A stretch of 64,000 bases of DNA from an archaeon (GCA_024278335.1 JAJRTJ010000003.1:37297-101296); one strand, 5' to 3'. Counted from the stretch's first letter, positions 46,022 to 57,346 are shown. Notes: generated by a model from the sequence alone, not told the origin. Program-made: numbers and translations.

Positions 46022-48487
46022 ATGGAGAAAATTAATTTTAGTGCAATAGAAAAAAAATGGCAGAAAAAATGGGAAAAAGAAAAAATTTTTGAAGTTAAAG
46101 AAGACAGGAAAAAACCAAAATATTATGTTCTTGAAATGTTTCCTTATCCCTCTGGCACTGGGCTGCACATTGGACATGCTTTTAATTTTGTAATTGGAGA
46201 TGTTTATGCAAGATTCAAAAGAATGCAAGGGTTTAATGTTCTGCATCCAATGGGATTTGATGCTTTAGGGCTTCCAGCAGAAAATGCTGCGATTAAAGAA
46301 GGAGTTCATCCAAAAGAATATACTAAAAACTCAATTAAGAATTTTATAAAACAACAAAAAGCAATGGGATGGAGTTATGATTGGTCAAGAGTTGTAAATA
46401 CTTCTGAGTCTTCTTATTATAAATGGGACCAATGGATTTTTCTTAAAATGTTTGAGAAAGGTCTTGCCTATCAAAAGCAGGCGGCAGTTAACTGGTGTCC
46501 AAAATGCCAGACAGTTCTTGCAAATTAACAAGCCCAATCTGGAGAGTGTGATAGGTGCGGAAGCAAGGTTGAAGTGAAGCATTTAAAACAATGGTTTTTC
46601 AAGATTACAAAATATGCAGACGAGCTTTTAAAGGGGCACAAAAACCTTGATTGGCCTCAAAAAACAATTGCAATGCAGAAAAATTGGATTGGAAAAAGCC
46701 ATGGGACAGAAATTTATTTTAATATTGGCGGGAAAAAATGGCCTATTTTTACAACAAGGCCGGATACAATTTTTGGGGTTACATTTATGGTTGTTTCTGC
46801 TCAACACCCCAAATTAATGGAGCTTGTTACTAAGAAACAGAAAAAAGAAGTTGAATCTTTTTTAAAAAAACTAAAATCTGTTTCACAAAAATCAATTAAG
46901 GAGCTTGAAGAATTAGATAAAGAAGGGGTTTTTACTGGAAGCTATGCGATTAATCCTGTCAATAGCGAAAAGGTTCCAGTTTATGCAGGGAATTTTGTTG
47001 TTGCAGACTATGGGTCTGGAATGGTGATGGCTGTTCCTGCTCATGACCAGAGGGATTTTCTTTTTGCTAAAAAATACAATATTCCGATAAGAATTGTAAT
47101 TCAACCAGAAGATGGAGAAATTAATGCCGGGAAAATGTCCCGGGCTTATACTGGGGATGGAGAGCTTGTTAGTTCTGGGGAATTTAATGGATGGAATAAT
47201 CGCAATGCAATAGATGCAATAACTGATTGGTTAAAAAACAAAGGAATTGGGAAAAAAGTTGTAAATTATAAACTAAGAGATTGGTGTCTCTCTCGTCAAA
47301 GATATTGGGGGACTCCTATTCCAATAATTTATTGTAATAATTGCGGAACTGTGCCTGTTCCTGAAAAGGACCTTCCTGTTGAACTCCCTGAAAAAGTTAA
47401 CTTTGGAGAAGGAAATCCTCTTTTAACAAATAATTCTTGGATTAATGTTAAGTGTCCTAAATGTGGGAAAGATGCAAAAAGAGAAACAGATACAATGGAT
47501 ACTTTTGTAAATTCTTCATGGTATTTTTTAAGGTATTGCGACCCTAAGAATGACAAAGAGATTTTTTCAAAACAAAAAGCAAAATATTGGATGCCTATTG
47601 ACCTTTATATCGGAGGTGCTGAACATTCCTGTATGCATCTGATTTATCATCGGTTTTATACAATGTTTTTACATGACTTAAAATTAATTGATTTTAAAGA
47701 GCCGACCCCCCGCTTATTTCATCAGGGAATGATTAATGCTGAAAATGGAGAAAAGATGTCTAAATCCAAAGGAAATGTTATTGAACCATTGGAGACAATT
47801 GCAAAATACGGAGCAGATACAACAAGATTTTTCTTGATGTCTGTTGCCTCTCCAGACAAAGGATTTAATTGGAGTGAGGCAGGAATTAATGGGAGTTTGA
47901 AATTTATTAAGAGAATTATTTCTTTTTATAAAAATGTTAAAATTGGAAAAACTTCCGAGGAATTGGAAAATAAATTGCATAAAACAATTAAACAAGTTAG
48001 CAAGGAGATTGAAAATGTTTATGGGTATAGAGACGCTACGATTAGGTTAAGAGAATTATTTAATGAAATGGAAAAAGAAAAAAGTGTTGGCAAAGATGCT
48101 TTAGAAATTTTTTTAAAATTGCTTCACCCTTTTTGTCCGCACATTACAGAAGAGCTTTGGGAAAAAATTGGGGGGAGAGGGTTTGTTTCTTTGGCAAAAT
48201 GGCCAGAGGCAGATGAAAAGAAATTAAGGCAAAAGAAAGTAACTAAAGAAGATTTAAATGAAAAAATTATCCAAAAACTTGCTCCTTTGGTTGAAAAGTT
48301 TTCTGAAAAAGAAAAGATTTACATCTATGCAATTCCTTTTGAAATAAAAGAAATTAATGCAGAAAAAATAAGCAAAGCTGTTGGAAAAAAAGTTGAAGTT
48401 TATGCTACAAATGACTCATCAAAATACGACCCTGAAAATAAATCCAAAAAAGCAAGGTCTGGAATGCCGGGGATTTATTTAGAGTAA
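46022..48487 (+). CDS. leuS: Bacterial-type leucyl-tRNA synthetase interrupted by in-frame TAA at 46526-46528
   Basis: [36 protein letters not shown]; ORFs 46022-46528 and 46574-48487 are in one frame. Confidence 0.93.
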
Positions 48488-48637
48488 TTATCTTTTCTCA
48501 ATTATATAAGCGCATTCAGAACATTTCCATTTTTCAAAAACATCTTCCTTGTATGAAAAAGGCAAAAGATATCCTTTTCCACATTTGGGACATTTTGGAA
48601 AAATGCAGTTTTGGTTTTCTGTGTTTTTTTCTTCCAT
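48488..48637 (-). CDS. Small zinc-ribbon protein (49 aa)
   Basis: CPKCGKGYLLPF...WKCSECAYIIEKR. Confidence 0.6.
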   Translation of the reverse strand: MEEKNTENQNCIFPKCPKCGKGYLLPFSYKEDVFEKWKCSECAYIIEKR

Positions 48638-48653
48638 TTTATCCTCCTTTATT

Positions 48654-50398
48654 TTACTCTAAAACAGCTTTAATCCGTCTAACACCAGCACTTGAAGATT
48701 CCTGCTTTTTGATTTTAAATGTTCCAAGTTCGCAAGTATTTTTTACATGAGGTCCTGCGCAAATTTCTTTTGAAAAATCCCCAATAGAATAAACTGAAAC
48801 AACGTCTCCATATTTATTTTCAAAAATTCCTGTTGCTCCTTTTTTCTTTGCTTCTTCAAGAGACATTTCTTCTCTCGTTACTTCACAAGAAGCCTGAATC
48901 TGAGCATTCACTAAATCTTCTACTTCTTTTATTTCTTCTTCAGTAAGTTTTCTATCAAAATTAAAATCTAATCTCAATCTTTCTGCAGTAATATTTGAAC
49001 CTTTTTGAATTATATTTTCATCTTTAAGAACAATTTTTAATGCCTGCAACAAAAGATGTGTGGCAGTGTGAAGCTTTGTTGTTGCTTCCTTATTATCTGC
49101 TAAACCAGACTTAAATTTTCCTGCAGATGCTGTTTGAGAGAGCTTTTGGTGTTTTTGAAGTTCTTGTTGAAATCCTTCTTCGTCTATGATGATCCCTTTT
49201 TCTTTTGCAAGCTCTTTTGTTATTTCAATAGGAAAACCATAGGATTGATAAAGCAAGAAAACATCTTTGCCTTTGATTTTGTCTTTATTTTCAGAAATTT
49301 TTTCAAAAATTCTCATTCCCTTTTCCAAGGTTTTATTAAATTTTTCTTCTTCTTTTTCTAATTCCTTTAAGATTTGTTCTTTATTTTGCAAAAGATGTCC
49401 ATAATCCTCATAAATCTCAAAAATTGGTTCTGCAACCTTTGAAATAAAATTTTTAATTCCTAATTCTCTTCCATATCTTACAGCTCTTCTGATTAATCTT
49501 CTTAAAACATAACCTTGTTCTGAATTAGAAGGGATTATTCTATCTGCAATTATAAATACCGAAGCTTTTATGTGGTCTGCGATAATTCGCATAGCGCGAT
49601 TATTTTTTTCATATTTTTATTTGAAAGTTTTTCAATTTGTCTTATTATTGGTTGCCAGATTTCTGTCAGATAATTATCTTCAAATCCATTTAAAATTGCA
49701 ATTGTTCTTTCAACACCCATTCCAGTATCGATGTTTTTTTGAGAAGCTTCTTCATATTCTCCTTTTTTATTTTTGTTATACTGCATTAAAACATCATTCC
49801 AAATTTCCACCCAATTGTTATCTTCTGGATTGAATTTTTTTGGAACAGGGATGTCATTCGGTTTCCAATAAAACATTTCAGTATCTGGTCCGCAAGGCCC
49901 TGTTTTTCCTGCAGGCCCCCACCAGTTGTCTTTTTTTTCTAAAAAAGCAATTTTTTCTTTTGCAATTCCAAGAGACTCCCATATCTCTGAAGCTTCAGTG
50001 TCTTTTGGAGCATCTTTATCTCCTTTGAAGCAAGTTACTGCTAACCTTTCTATTGGAAGTTTTAGCTCTTTTGTTAGAAATTCAAAAGAAAATTCAATAG
50101 CTTCTTTTTTGAAATAATCTCCTAAGGACCAATTTCCAAGCATTTCAAAAAATGTATGATGAAATGTATCCCCAACTTCTTCAATATCTTGTGTTCTGAT
50201 ACATTTTTGGACATTTACTAATCTTCTGCCTTGGGGATGCGGCTCTCCTAAAAGAAAGGGCACTAAGGGATGCATGCCTGCGGTTGTAAACAAAACTGTT
50301 GGGTCGTTTTCTGGAATCAGGCTTACATTTGGAATTTCTTTGTGGTTTTTTGATTTAAAAAATTCAATATATTTTTTAATTAGTTGTTTTCTATTCAT
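48654..50398 (-). CDS. alaS: Bacterial-type alanyl-tRNA synthetase lacking C-Ala; frameshifted near 49603-49618
   Basis: FTTAGMHPLVPFLLGEPHPQGRRLVNVQKCIR; ...MRIIADHIKAS; ORFs 49568-50398 and 48654-49592 overlap out of frame. Confidence 0.92.
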
Positions 50399-50430
50399 GT
50401 TTATAGAATAAAAAAGGGGTTTAAAAGTTT

Positions 50431-50808
50431 TTATTCTTGTAAGGCGGCAAGTTTTTCCTGAATTTCTTTAAGTTCTTTTTCCAATTGCCTGTCTTGTTCG
50501 TCTTCTTCAAATTCCTCTTGGTCTCTTTGCCAGACATGTTTTTCTCTTCCTTTTTTTAGAATCTCCGGAATCTCTGGTTCAGGAAGCTGTTGCAATATCT
50601 GGGAAAGGAATTTTTTTAGAGTTTTGATTCTTATTTCGGTTTGTTGTTTGATGGAACATTCCTGAGATCTCAATAACCAGTATCTTTTCATTATTTTAAC
50701 AAGTTTTATTGAATTAAGCTGGGTGGATAAAAGAGCTCTTTTTGAATCAAGTGCTTCTGCTTGGTCTAACTTTATATGAATAATTGTTTTGTTTTGTTTA
50801 GGCGCCAT
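50431..50808 (-). CDS. Hypothetical protein
   Basis: charged helical ORF in tandem. Confidence 0.5.
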   Translation of the reverse strand: MAPKQNKTIIHIKLDQAEALDSKRALLSTQLNSIKLVKIMKRYWLLRSQECSIKQQTEIRIKTLKKFLSQILQQLPEPEIPEILKKGREKHVWQRDQEEFEEDEQDRQLEKELKEIQEKLAALQE

Positions 50809-51422
50809 TTAATCCACCTTTGAAAAAACATCTTGGTCTATTTTGTCTATTTGCTCTTTGATTGTTGAAATTTCTCCCTGCCAATGCTCTAATTCAGCTT
50901 CTTCTTGTTCCTTTATTTTTTTGATATCCTTTAGCTTACTTTCAATTTCTGAAATTTCTTTTTTAATTTTCTCAAAAATATTTAAACTTTCTTGAAATTT
51001 ATCTATCCTTACAAAGACTGGCTCAGCTTCTTTTACTTTTTTTGCAGCTTCGTGAAATTCTTCAGGAATATGGGGAAGCTCGTCTCTTATCTCCCACTTT
51101 TCTCCTTCTTCTATTTCTCTCGTAAGTTTCTTTTTTGAAGGATGATGCATCTTTGGAATTTCTTCCAATTCATCTGCATAATCCTCATCACCTTCTTTTT
51201 TCCCAGAAACTGCTTTTTTAATTTCATGATGGGAGATTTTCTTTTCTAAAGATTTTGTAGAAAAACTTGGAAGATGAGGTGTTGGGATTTTGGATGAGCC
51301 GGAGGCTTTGGAATTTTTCCTTCGTCTATCTTTGGAAGTTCTGGAAGACTTGGAAGTTCTGGCAATTCTGGAATAGAATCCTCTTTCTTTTTGTCTTCGG
51401 AATTTTTACTAAACCACCCCAT
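50809..51422 (-). CDS. Coiled-coil protein with Pro-rich N-terminus, apparent frameshift near 51288-51291
   Basis: MGWFSKNSEDKKKEDSIPELPELPSLPELPKIDEGKIPKPPAHPK then frame change to IPTPHLPSFSTKSLEKKISHHEIKKAV... Confidence 0.6.
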
Positions 51423-51535
51423 TTTAATATATATAAGATATTATATAGGTTTAAAAACTTTGTTTTTTTATTTATAGAGATTTTAATAAACTTTAAAACC
51501 GAAAGATATTTATTTAAACCAAATCTTGAAAAACC

Positions 51536-52369
51536 ATGTTAGACAAATTTCTTAAAGAAGCAGTTTCGAGTGTCGTCGGAAAATCTGCAGAAAGCATCGC
51601 CGAATTGCTTAACAGCAAAAAGCATGTAAATGAATTTTTGATTTCTAAAAAAATGGATATTACAATAAATCAGACAAGAAACTTGCTTTATCGTATGGCA
51701 GACAAAGGACTGGTTTCTTCTATTAGGAAAAAAGATAAGAAAAAGGGATGGTATACTTATTTTTGGAAAATTGAAATTCTTAAAACTTTAAATTATTTGA
51801 AAGACCTTGTTGAAAAAAGAAGAAAACTAATTGAAGAACAGATTAAGAATCGTGAGACAAAACAATATTATGTTTGCGAGAGGTGTAATCTGGAATTTGA
51901 TGAAGCACAAGCACTATTGATGAATTTTGTCTGTAATGAATGCGGAGAAGTTTTTACTCTTGAAGATAATACCAAACTTTTGAAAGACCTTTCTCGTAAT
52001 TTGGAAAGGCATAAAAAAACTCTTGGAGAAATAGATGCAGAGCTGGGAAAAGAACAAGCTAAGTTAGATAAAGTAAGGGATAAGGAAATTGAAAAAAAGA
52101 AAGAAGAAAAGAGAGTTGCAAGAAAAAAGGCAGCAGTTAAAAGAGCGGCAGACAAGAAAAGGGAGGAGAATAAAAATAAGAAAAGTTCTCCTAAATCATT
52201 GAAGCAAAAAAAGACAATTAAAAAGAAGGTTGTTAAAAAAGTTGTGAAGAAAAAATCAACAAAGGCAAAAAAAGCTATTAAGAAAAAAGTAGTTAAGAAA
52301 AAGGCACCGAAGAAAAAAGCTTCTGGGGAGAAAACCATCAAAAAAAATAAATCTTCTAAAAAAAGATAA
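51536..52369 (+). CDS. tfe: Transcription factor E (alpha) with Lys-rich C-terminal tail
   Basis: wHTH, YVCERCNLEF...CNECGEVF; KKVVKKVVKKKSTKAKKAIKKK tail. Confidence 0.88.
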   Translation: MLDKFLKEAVSSVVGKSAESIAELLNSKKHVNEFLISKKMDITINQTRNLLYRMADKGLVSSIRKKDKKKGWYTYFWKIEILKTLNYLKDLVEKRRKLIEEQIKNRETKQYYVCERCNLEFDEAQALLMNFVCNECGEVFTLEDNTKLLKDLSRNLERHKKTLGEIDAELGKEQAKLDKVRDKEIEKKKEEKRVARKKAAVKRAADKKREENKNKKSSPKSLKQKKTIKKKVVKKVVKKKSTKAKKAIKKKVVKKKAPKKKASGEKTIKKNKSSKKR

Positions 52370-53037
52370 TGCCTGTTTATCGAATAAGTCATCCAGCAAG
52401 AAAAAGCTTTTTCAGTGAATTAAGTATTAATACTAAAATCATTTTGATTAATGTTTCCGTCTTTATCATTGTGATGCCTTTGTTTCTTGCAGGACTTATT
52501 TCAATTGACTCTTTTGCAATTCAACCCAAGAACATTCTTCAAGGGAAATATCTTTGGACATTTTTGACAAGTATGTTTATGCATGCAAATTTTCTTCATT
52601 TGTTTGTAAATATGCTTTCTTTATTTTTTATTGGAGGCTTAATTGAAAAAATTCTTGGAGTTAAAAGATATCTTTGGTTTTATTTGATTTCAGGATTTTT
52701 TTCTGGATTGTTTTTTGTTTTAGTTTCTTATTCGTTTAATTATGATTTAGGAGTTTATGCAGTTGGAGCTTCAGGTGCTCTTTTTGCATTAGTTGGTTTG
52801 TTAATGCTTTTAACTCCAGACCTTCCAGTTTATGTAATGTTTATCCCTATTCCTATTAAAATGAAGTATGCTGCTCCAGGACTTTTGATTGTTTTGTGGC
52901 TTATTTCAATTGGAGGAAATATTCCTATTGGAAATGTTGCACACCTCGGGGGGCTGATTGCAGGTTTGACCTATGGGATTTATTTAAGGACTAAGTTTAA
53001 AAGGAAGAGTGCTTATATTAGAAAGATGTTTAGTTAA
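52369..53037 (+). CDS. Rhomboid-family intramembrane protease
   Basis: GASGALFA, NVAHLGGLIAG. Confidence 0.9.
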   Translation: MPVYRISHPARKSFFSELSINTKIILINVSVFIIVMPLFLAGLISIDSFAIQPKNILQGKYLWTFLTSMFMHANFLHLFVNMLSLFFIGGLIEKILGVKRYLWFYLISGFFSGLFFVLVSYSFNYDLGVYAVGASGALFALVGLLMLLTPDLPVYVMFIPIPIKMKYAAPGLLIVLWLISIGGNIPIGNVAHLGGLIAGLTYGIYLRTKFKRKSAYIRKMFS

Positions 53038-53072
53038 GAATGATTAAAAAATAAGAGACGAAAAAAATTAAA

Positions 53073-53663
53073 ATGAAAAAAGAGGAGAGTTTTTTTAAAA
53101 AAGGTTTTAAAGATAGTTGGGTTTATTTAAAAGAATCAAAAAATTTTATCTGGACTGCTGTAATTGCTTTTTTTGTTTTTGCGGTTATTGGATTTTTTGC
53201 TCCTGCTCCAGATTCTATTTCTCAGGAAATTTTAAAAATTTTAAGGGAATTAATGGATAAAACAAAAGGGCTTTCTGCAAAAGAGTTAATCTTATTTATT
53301 TTAATAAATAATATTTCTTCTTCTTTTTTAGGGATTTTTCTTGGAATTTTAGCAGGGATTTATTCTTTTTTTGCAGCTGTTTTTAATGGCTATGTTCTGG
53401 GATTTGTTGCGCGCATGGTTGTTGCAGAGGAAAATTTACTTTCTTTGTGGAGAATTTTGCCTCATGGAATTTTTGAGCTTCCTGCAATTTTTATCTCATT
53501 TGGATTAGGATTAAAATTAGGAAGCTTGATTTTTGAAAAAGAAAAGAGAAAATTAATCAAAAGTTCTTTAATAAAGTCTTTAGAAGTTTTTGTTTTTATA
53601 ATCCTTCCTCTTTTAATTATTGCTGCAATTATTGAAGGAAGTCTGATTGCTATTTTAAAATAA
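53073..53663 (+). CDS. SpoIIM-family membrane protein
   Basis: NGYVLGFVA...PHGIFELPAIFIS. Confidence 0.85.
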   Translation: MKKEESFFKKGFKDSWVYLKESKNFIWTAVIAFFVFAVIGFFAPAPDSISQEILKILRELMDKTKGLSAKELILFILINNISSSFLGIFLGILAGIYSFFAAVFNGYVLGFVARMVVAEENLLSLWRILPHGIFELPAIFISFGLGLKLGSLIFEKEKRKLIKSSLIKSLEVFVFIILPLLIIAAIIEGSLIAILK

Positions 53664-53665
53664 GC

Positions 53666-53866
53666 TTATTCTTTTAGCTCACTTATTCCAAGCAGGATAA
53701 AGAGGATTCCTATCATGAGGACAAACCAAACTGCCCCTCCTTTAAGAAATTCCCATGCTGGTTTTCCAAAGTTCCAAAATTCTCCCCAGTTTTGGGAATA
53801 TCCCCATACAAAAATTGAGACACTTACAAGAATAAGCCCTGTTAGAATCTCTGTCCATTTATTCAT
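53666..53866 (-). CDS. Small 2-TM protein
   Basis: two TM segments. Confidence 0.5.
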   Translation of the reverse strand: MNKWTEILTGLILVSVSIFVWGYSQNWGEFWNFGKPAWEFLKGGAVWFVLMIGILFILLGISELKE

Positions 53867-54024
53867 TGTATAATTAAGGAGAGACTTTGTTTTAAAAAGA
53901 TTTTTGTTCTGTATAGCAAGCTTTAAAAGAGGAGGATTTTTTTAAAAAATATGAAAAACAGCAAGATTATTTTGGCAATTCCAATTCCAAGATAATAGCT
54001 GTGCTTTTTCTTTCAATTATTAAA

Positions 54025-54996
54025 ATGAAAAAAGTCAAGGATTTTTTATGGCATGATGGAATGAGGGTCTCTGAACTTGTAGAGAGCTTTGGAAGTTTGG
54101 GGTATCAGGCAGTAGAGCTTGCTGAGGCTTCTAAAGTTGTTTTGAAGATGAAGAAGTCTGGAGCAAAAGTTTTTTTGACTTTTACTTCTAATATGGTGAC
54201 TTCTGGATTAAGAGGGTTTTTTGCTCAGCTTTGCAAATTAAAAATTCCAAATATTTTAGTAACAACTTCTGGAGCAATTGAAGAAGATATTATGAAATCT
54301 TTTGGAGAAGATTTTGAAGTTATTAATTTTAATGCAGACGATACTGCTTTGCATTAAAGAGGAGAAAACAGAGTGGGGAATCTTTTAATTCATACTTCTG
54401 GATATATGAAATTTGAAGATAAAATGAAAGAATATTTAGAGAAAATTTATGCTAAGAAAAAATCCCAAAGGGATGACCCTAACGGGCCTAGAATATGTGT
54501 CTCCGAGCTTCTCTATGAAATAGGTTTAATGATTAATGATGAAAACTCTCTTTTATTCCAAGCTGCTACAAATAATATTCCAATTTATTGTCCAGGAATT
54601 GCAGACTCTTCATTTGGTTTTCAGCTTTATATGTTTCAGCAAAAACACAGAGATTTTATTGTTGATACAATCAAAGACATGGAAAGAATAACAACTGATT
54701 TAAGTTTTGACGAGAAAAAGGGATTGATTAGTTTAGGGGGTTCTATTAGCAAGCACTATGCAGTTTTTTCTGCTTTGCTTTCTGGAGGATTTGATTATGC
54801 TGTTTATATGACTACTTCTCATGCCTCTTCTGGTTCAATATCTGGAGCAACAACACAAGAAGCAAAGTCTTGGGGTAAAATCAAAGATGATGGAGAAGCT
54901 GCAACAGTTAATGGAGATGTCTGTATAACTTTTCCTTTAATGATGTCAAAAGTATTGGATGAAATGAAAGAGCAGGGGTTGTTGAAAGATGAGTGA
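54025..54996 (+). CDS. dhs: Deoxyhypusine synthase interrupted by in-frame TAA at 54355-54357
   Basis: FTSNMVTSGLRGFFAQLC...ALH*RGENRVGNL...GSISKHYAVFSALLSGGFDYAVYMTT...EAKSWGKI. Confidence 0.88.
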
Positions 54997-56023
54997 GGCT
55001 AAATTCATACTCTCAAAAAAGGTTTTAAAAGAACAAGTGAAAAAATTAAAAGATTTAGTGCTGAAAATTTCTTATTCTTATAAAACAAATCGCGAGGTTG
55101 GGAAAGTTTTGCAAGAGATTTCTGATTGTGATTTTTCAATTCATGCTAAAGAAGAAGTTGATGATATTAAAGATAAGAACAGAATTTGGTTTTTTTTGCA
55201 GGCAGAGAATTTTGATGAATTAAGAGAGCTTTATAATAAAGGAATTAGAAATTTTGTTGTTGATAATGAAAAAGATTTGGAAGTTTTATTGAAGCTAAAG
55301 GAAAAAATTAATATTTCTTTAAGAATGAAATTCCAAGAACATAGAATTGGAACTGGAAAGTATTTTGTTTATGGAATGTCTGCTGCTAAAATCAATGAGA
55401 TAATTAGCAGGATTAAAGATTTAGATTATGTTGAGAAAATAGGGGTGCATATTCATAGAAAATCTCAAAACACTTCTGAATGGGATATTGTGGGAGATTT
55501 AAAAGATTCCTTGACCCAAGAAAGTTTGCAAAAAATTGATTTTATTAATTTGGGCGGAGGTTTGCCTTCAATTTATAGAAGTTCTAATGTTGATGTATTT
55601 AAGTATATTTTTGAAAAATTAAAAGAAACAAGAGAGTGGCTAGATAGTTTTGGAATTGAAAGTTATATTGAACCAGGAAGATTTTTGGCTGCTCCTTGCA
55701 TTAAATTAGTTGCTCAAATTATTCAAAAATATGACCAAAATTTAATTATTAATACAACAATTTATAATTGCGCTTTAGATTCTGTTTTAACAAATACAAA
55801 AATGCTGGTTGAAGGAGAGCTTGGAGAACACAATGAAGGAGAGTTTTATTTAATTAAAGGAAATTCTCCTACACGAGATGATATTTTTAGATATAGAGTT
55901 AAGCTTTCTAAGGATTTAGATGTTGGAGATAAAATTGTTTTTTTAAATGCTGGGGCATATAATTATACAACTGATTTTTTTGGATACAAAAAACTAAAAA
56001 CAGGGATTGTGGAGGATTTTTAA
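54989..56023 (+). CDS. PLP-dependent Orn/Lys/DAP-type decarboxylase (fold III)
   Basis: YSYKTN PLP-lysine region, NLGGGLP, EPGRFLAAP. Confidence 0.85.
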   Translation: MSEAKFILSKKVLKEQVKKLKDLVLKISYSYKTNREVGKVLQEISDCDFSIHAKEEVDDIKDKNRIWFFLQAENFDELRELYNKGIRNFVVDNEKDLEVLLKLKEKINISLRMKFQEHRIGTGKYFVYGMSAAKINEIISRIKDLDYVEKIGVHIHRKSQNTSEWDIVGDLKDSLTQESLQKIDFINLGGGLPSIYRSSNVDVFKYIFEKLKETREWLDSFGIESYIEPGRFLAAPCIKLVAQIIQKYDQNLIINTTIYNCALDSVLTNTKMLVEGELGEHNEGEFYLIKGNSPTRDDIFRYRVKLSKDLDVGDKIVFLNAGAYNYTTDFFGYKKLKTGIVEDF

Positions 56024-56045
56024 ATGCTAAATTATAGATTTATTT

Positions 56046-57094
56046 ATGTTAAGCGTAAATCAAATAGCTGAAATTCGCGAGCATCTTGAGAAAGCTCAAA
56101 ATCCTGTTTTCTTTTTTGACAATGATGCAGACGGGCTTTGTAGTTTTTTATTATTACAGAGATTTATTGGAAGAGGAAAGGGGGTGGCAATAAAATCTTT
56201 TCCTGAATTAAATGAAAGTCATTTTAGGAGAGTTAATGAATTAAACGCAGATTATATTTTTGTTCTTGATAAGCCTTCTATTTCAGAAGAATTTTTAAAA
56301 AAAGTGAGTGAATTAAATCTCCCGATTGTTTGGGTTGACCACCACAGCCCAGAAGATAGATTAAATAAGACTATTCCAGATTTTGTTTTTTATTATAATT
56401 CTTTTTCAAAAAAGAAAAATTTTGGTGAGCCAGTAACTGCTATTTGCTGGAAAATCACAAATAGAAAAAAGGACATTTGGCTTGCAGTTGCAGGAGTAAT
56501 TTCAGATAAATTTTTTCCAGAGTTTTATTCTGAATTTAAGAACAAGTATCCTGAATTATCAATTGATTCTAAAAGTGCATTTGAGATTTTTTATAAATCA
56601 GAAATTGGGAAAGTTGCAAGATTAATTGGTGCGGGCTTGAAAGATAAGACTACAAATGTTGTTAGGATGTTGAAATTTTTGATGAATGCAAATAGTCCTC
56701 ATGAGGTGTTGGAAAAGCTTCAGAAAATAAGGCAATGCATGAAAGATTTGAATATTTTGATAAAAAAATTAAAAAGCATGTTGAGAAGGCTTTGAGAGAA
56801 ACTAAGGAAGGAGATTTGTTTTATTATGAGTATGGCGGAGAGATGAGTATTAGTGCAGATTTGGCAAATTATTTTAGTTTTTTATTTCCAGAAAAAGAGA
56901 TTGTTGTCGTATATATTCGTGGAGCAAAGGCAAATATTTCTGGAAGGGGGAAAGGTATTCGGACTAAAGTTTTAAATGCAATAAAGGGATTGGATGGGGC
57001 TACTGGGGGAGGGCATGAAGATGCAGTTGGAGCAATGGTTTTGGCAGATGATTTAAAGAAGTTTAGACAGAGATTGTCACCGATAAGTAAGTAG
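56046..57094 (+). CDS. DHH/DHHA1-family phosphoesterase, frameshifted near 56725-56737
   Basis: FFDNDADGLCS, WVDHHSPE; DHHA1 GATGGGHEDAVGA in another frame. Confidence 0.8.
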
Positions 57095-57346
57095 AAACAT
57101 ATAAAAATAGATTTTTCTTTTGAAAAATATGAAAGCAATGTCTTGGAGAACGCCGGCTTATGCATGTTCTTTACTAGGCAGTGCTTTTATTGTTAAAAAA
57201 CACGCCTAAATTCAATCTATAACTCTTAGGTTTGAATTAGGGCATAAGACTTCTTTAAATCTAAGATAAGGATTGATTTTAGGTTTTGTCTCGGGCGGAC
57301 AACAAGCGACCTACCTATGTAATTTTGGCATAGCCAAAACAACATA

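Noticed and set aside
46022-48487. Aquifex-style split LeuRS alpha/beta
   Set aside because: The break is one TAA in a conserved zinc region with the frame retained, not a clean inter-domain split with its own start and stop.
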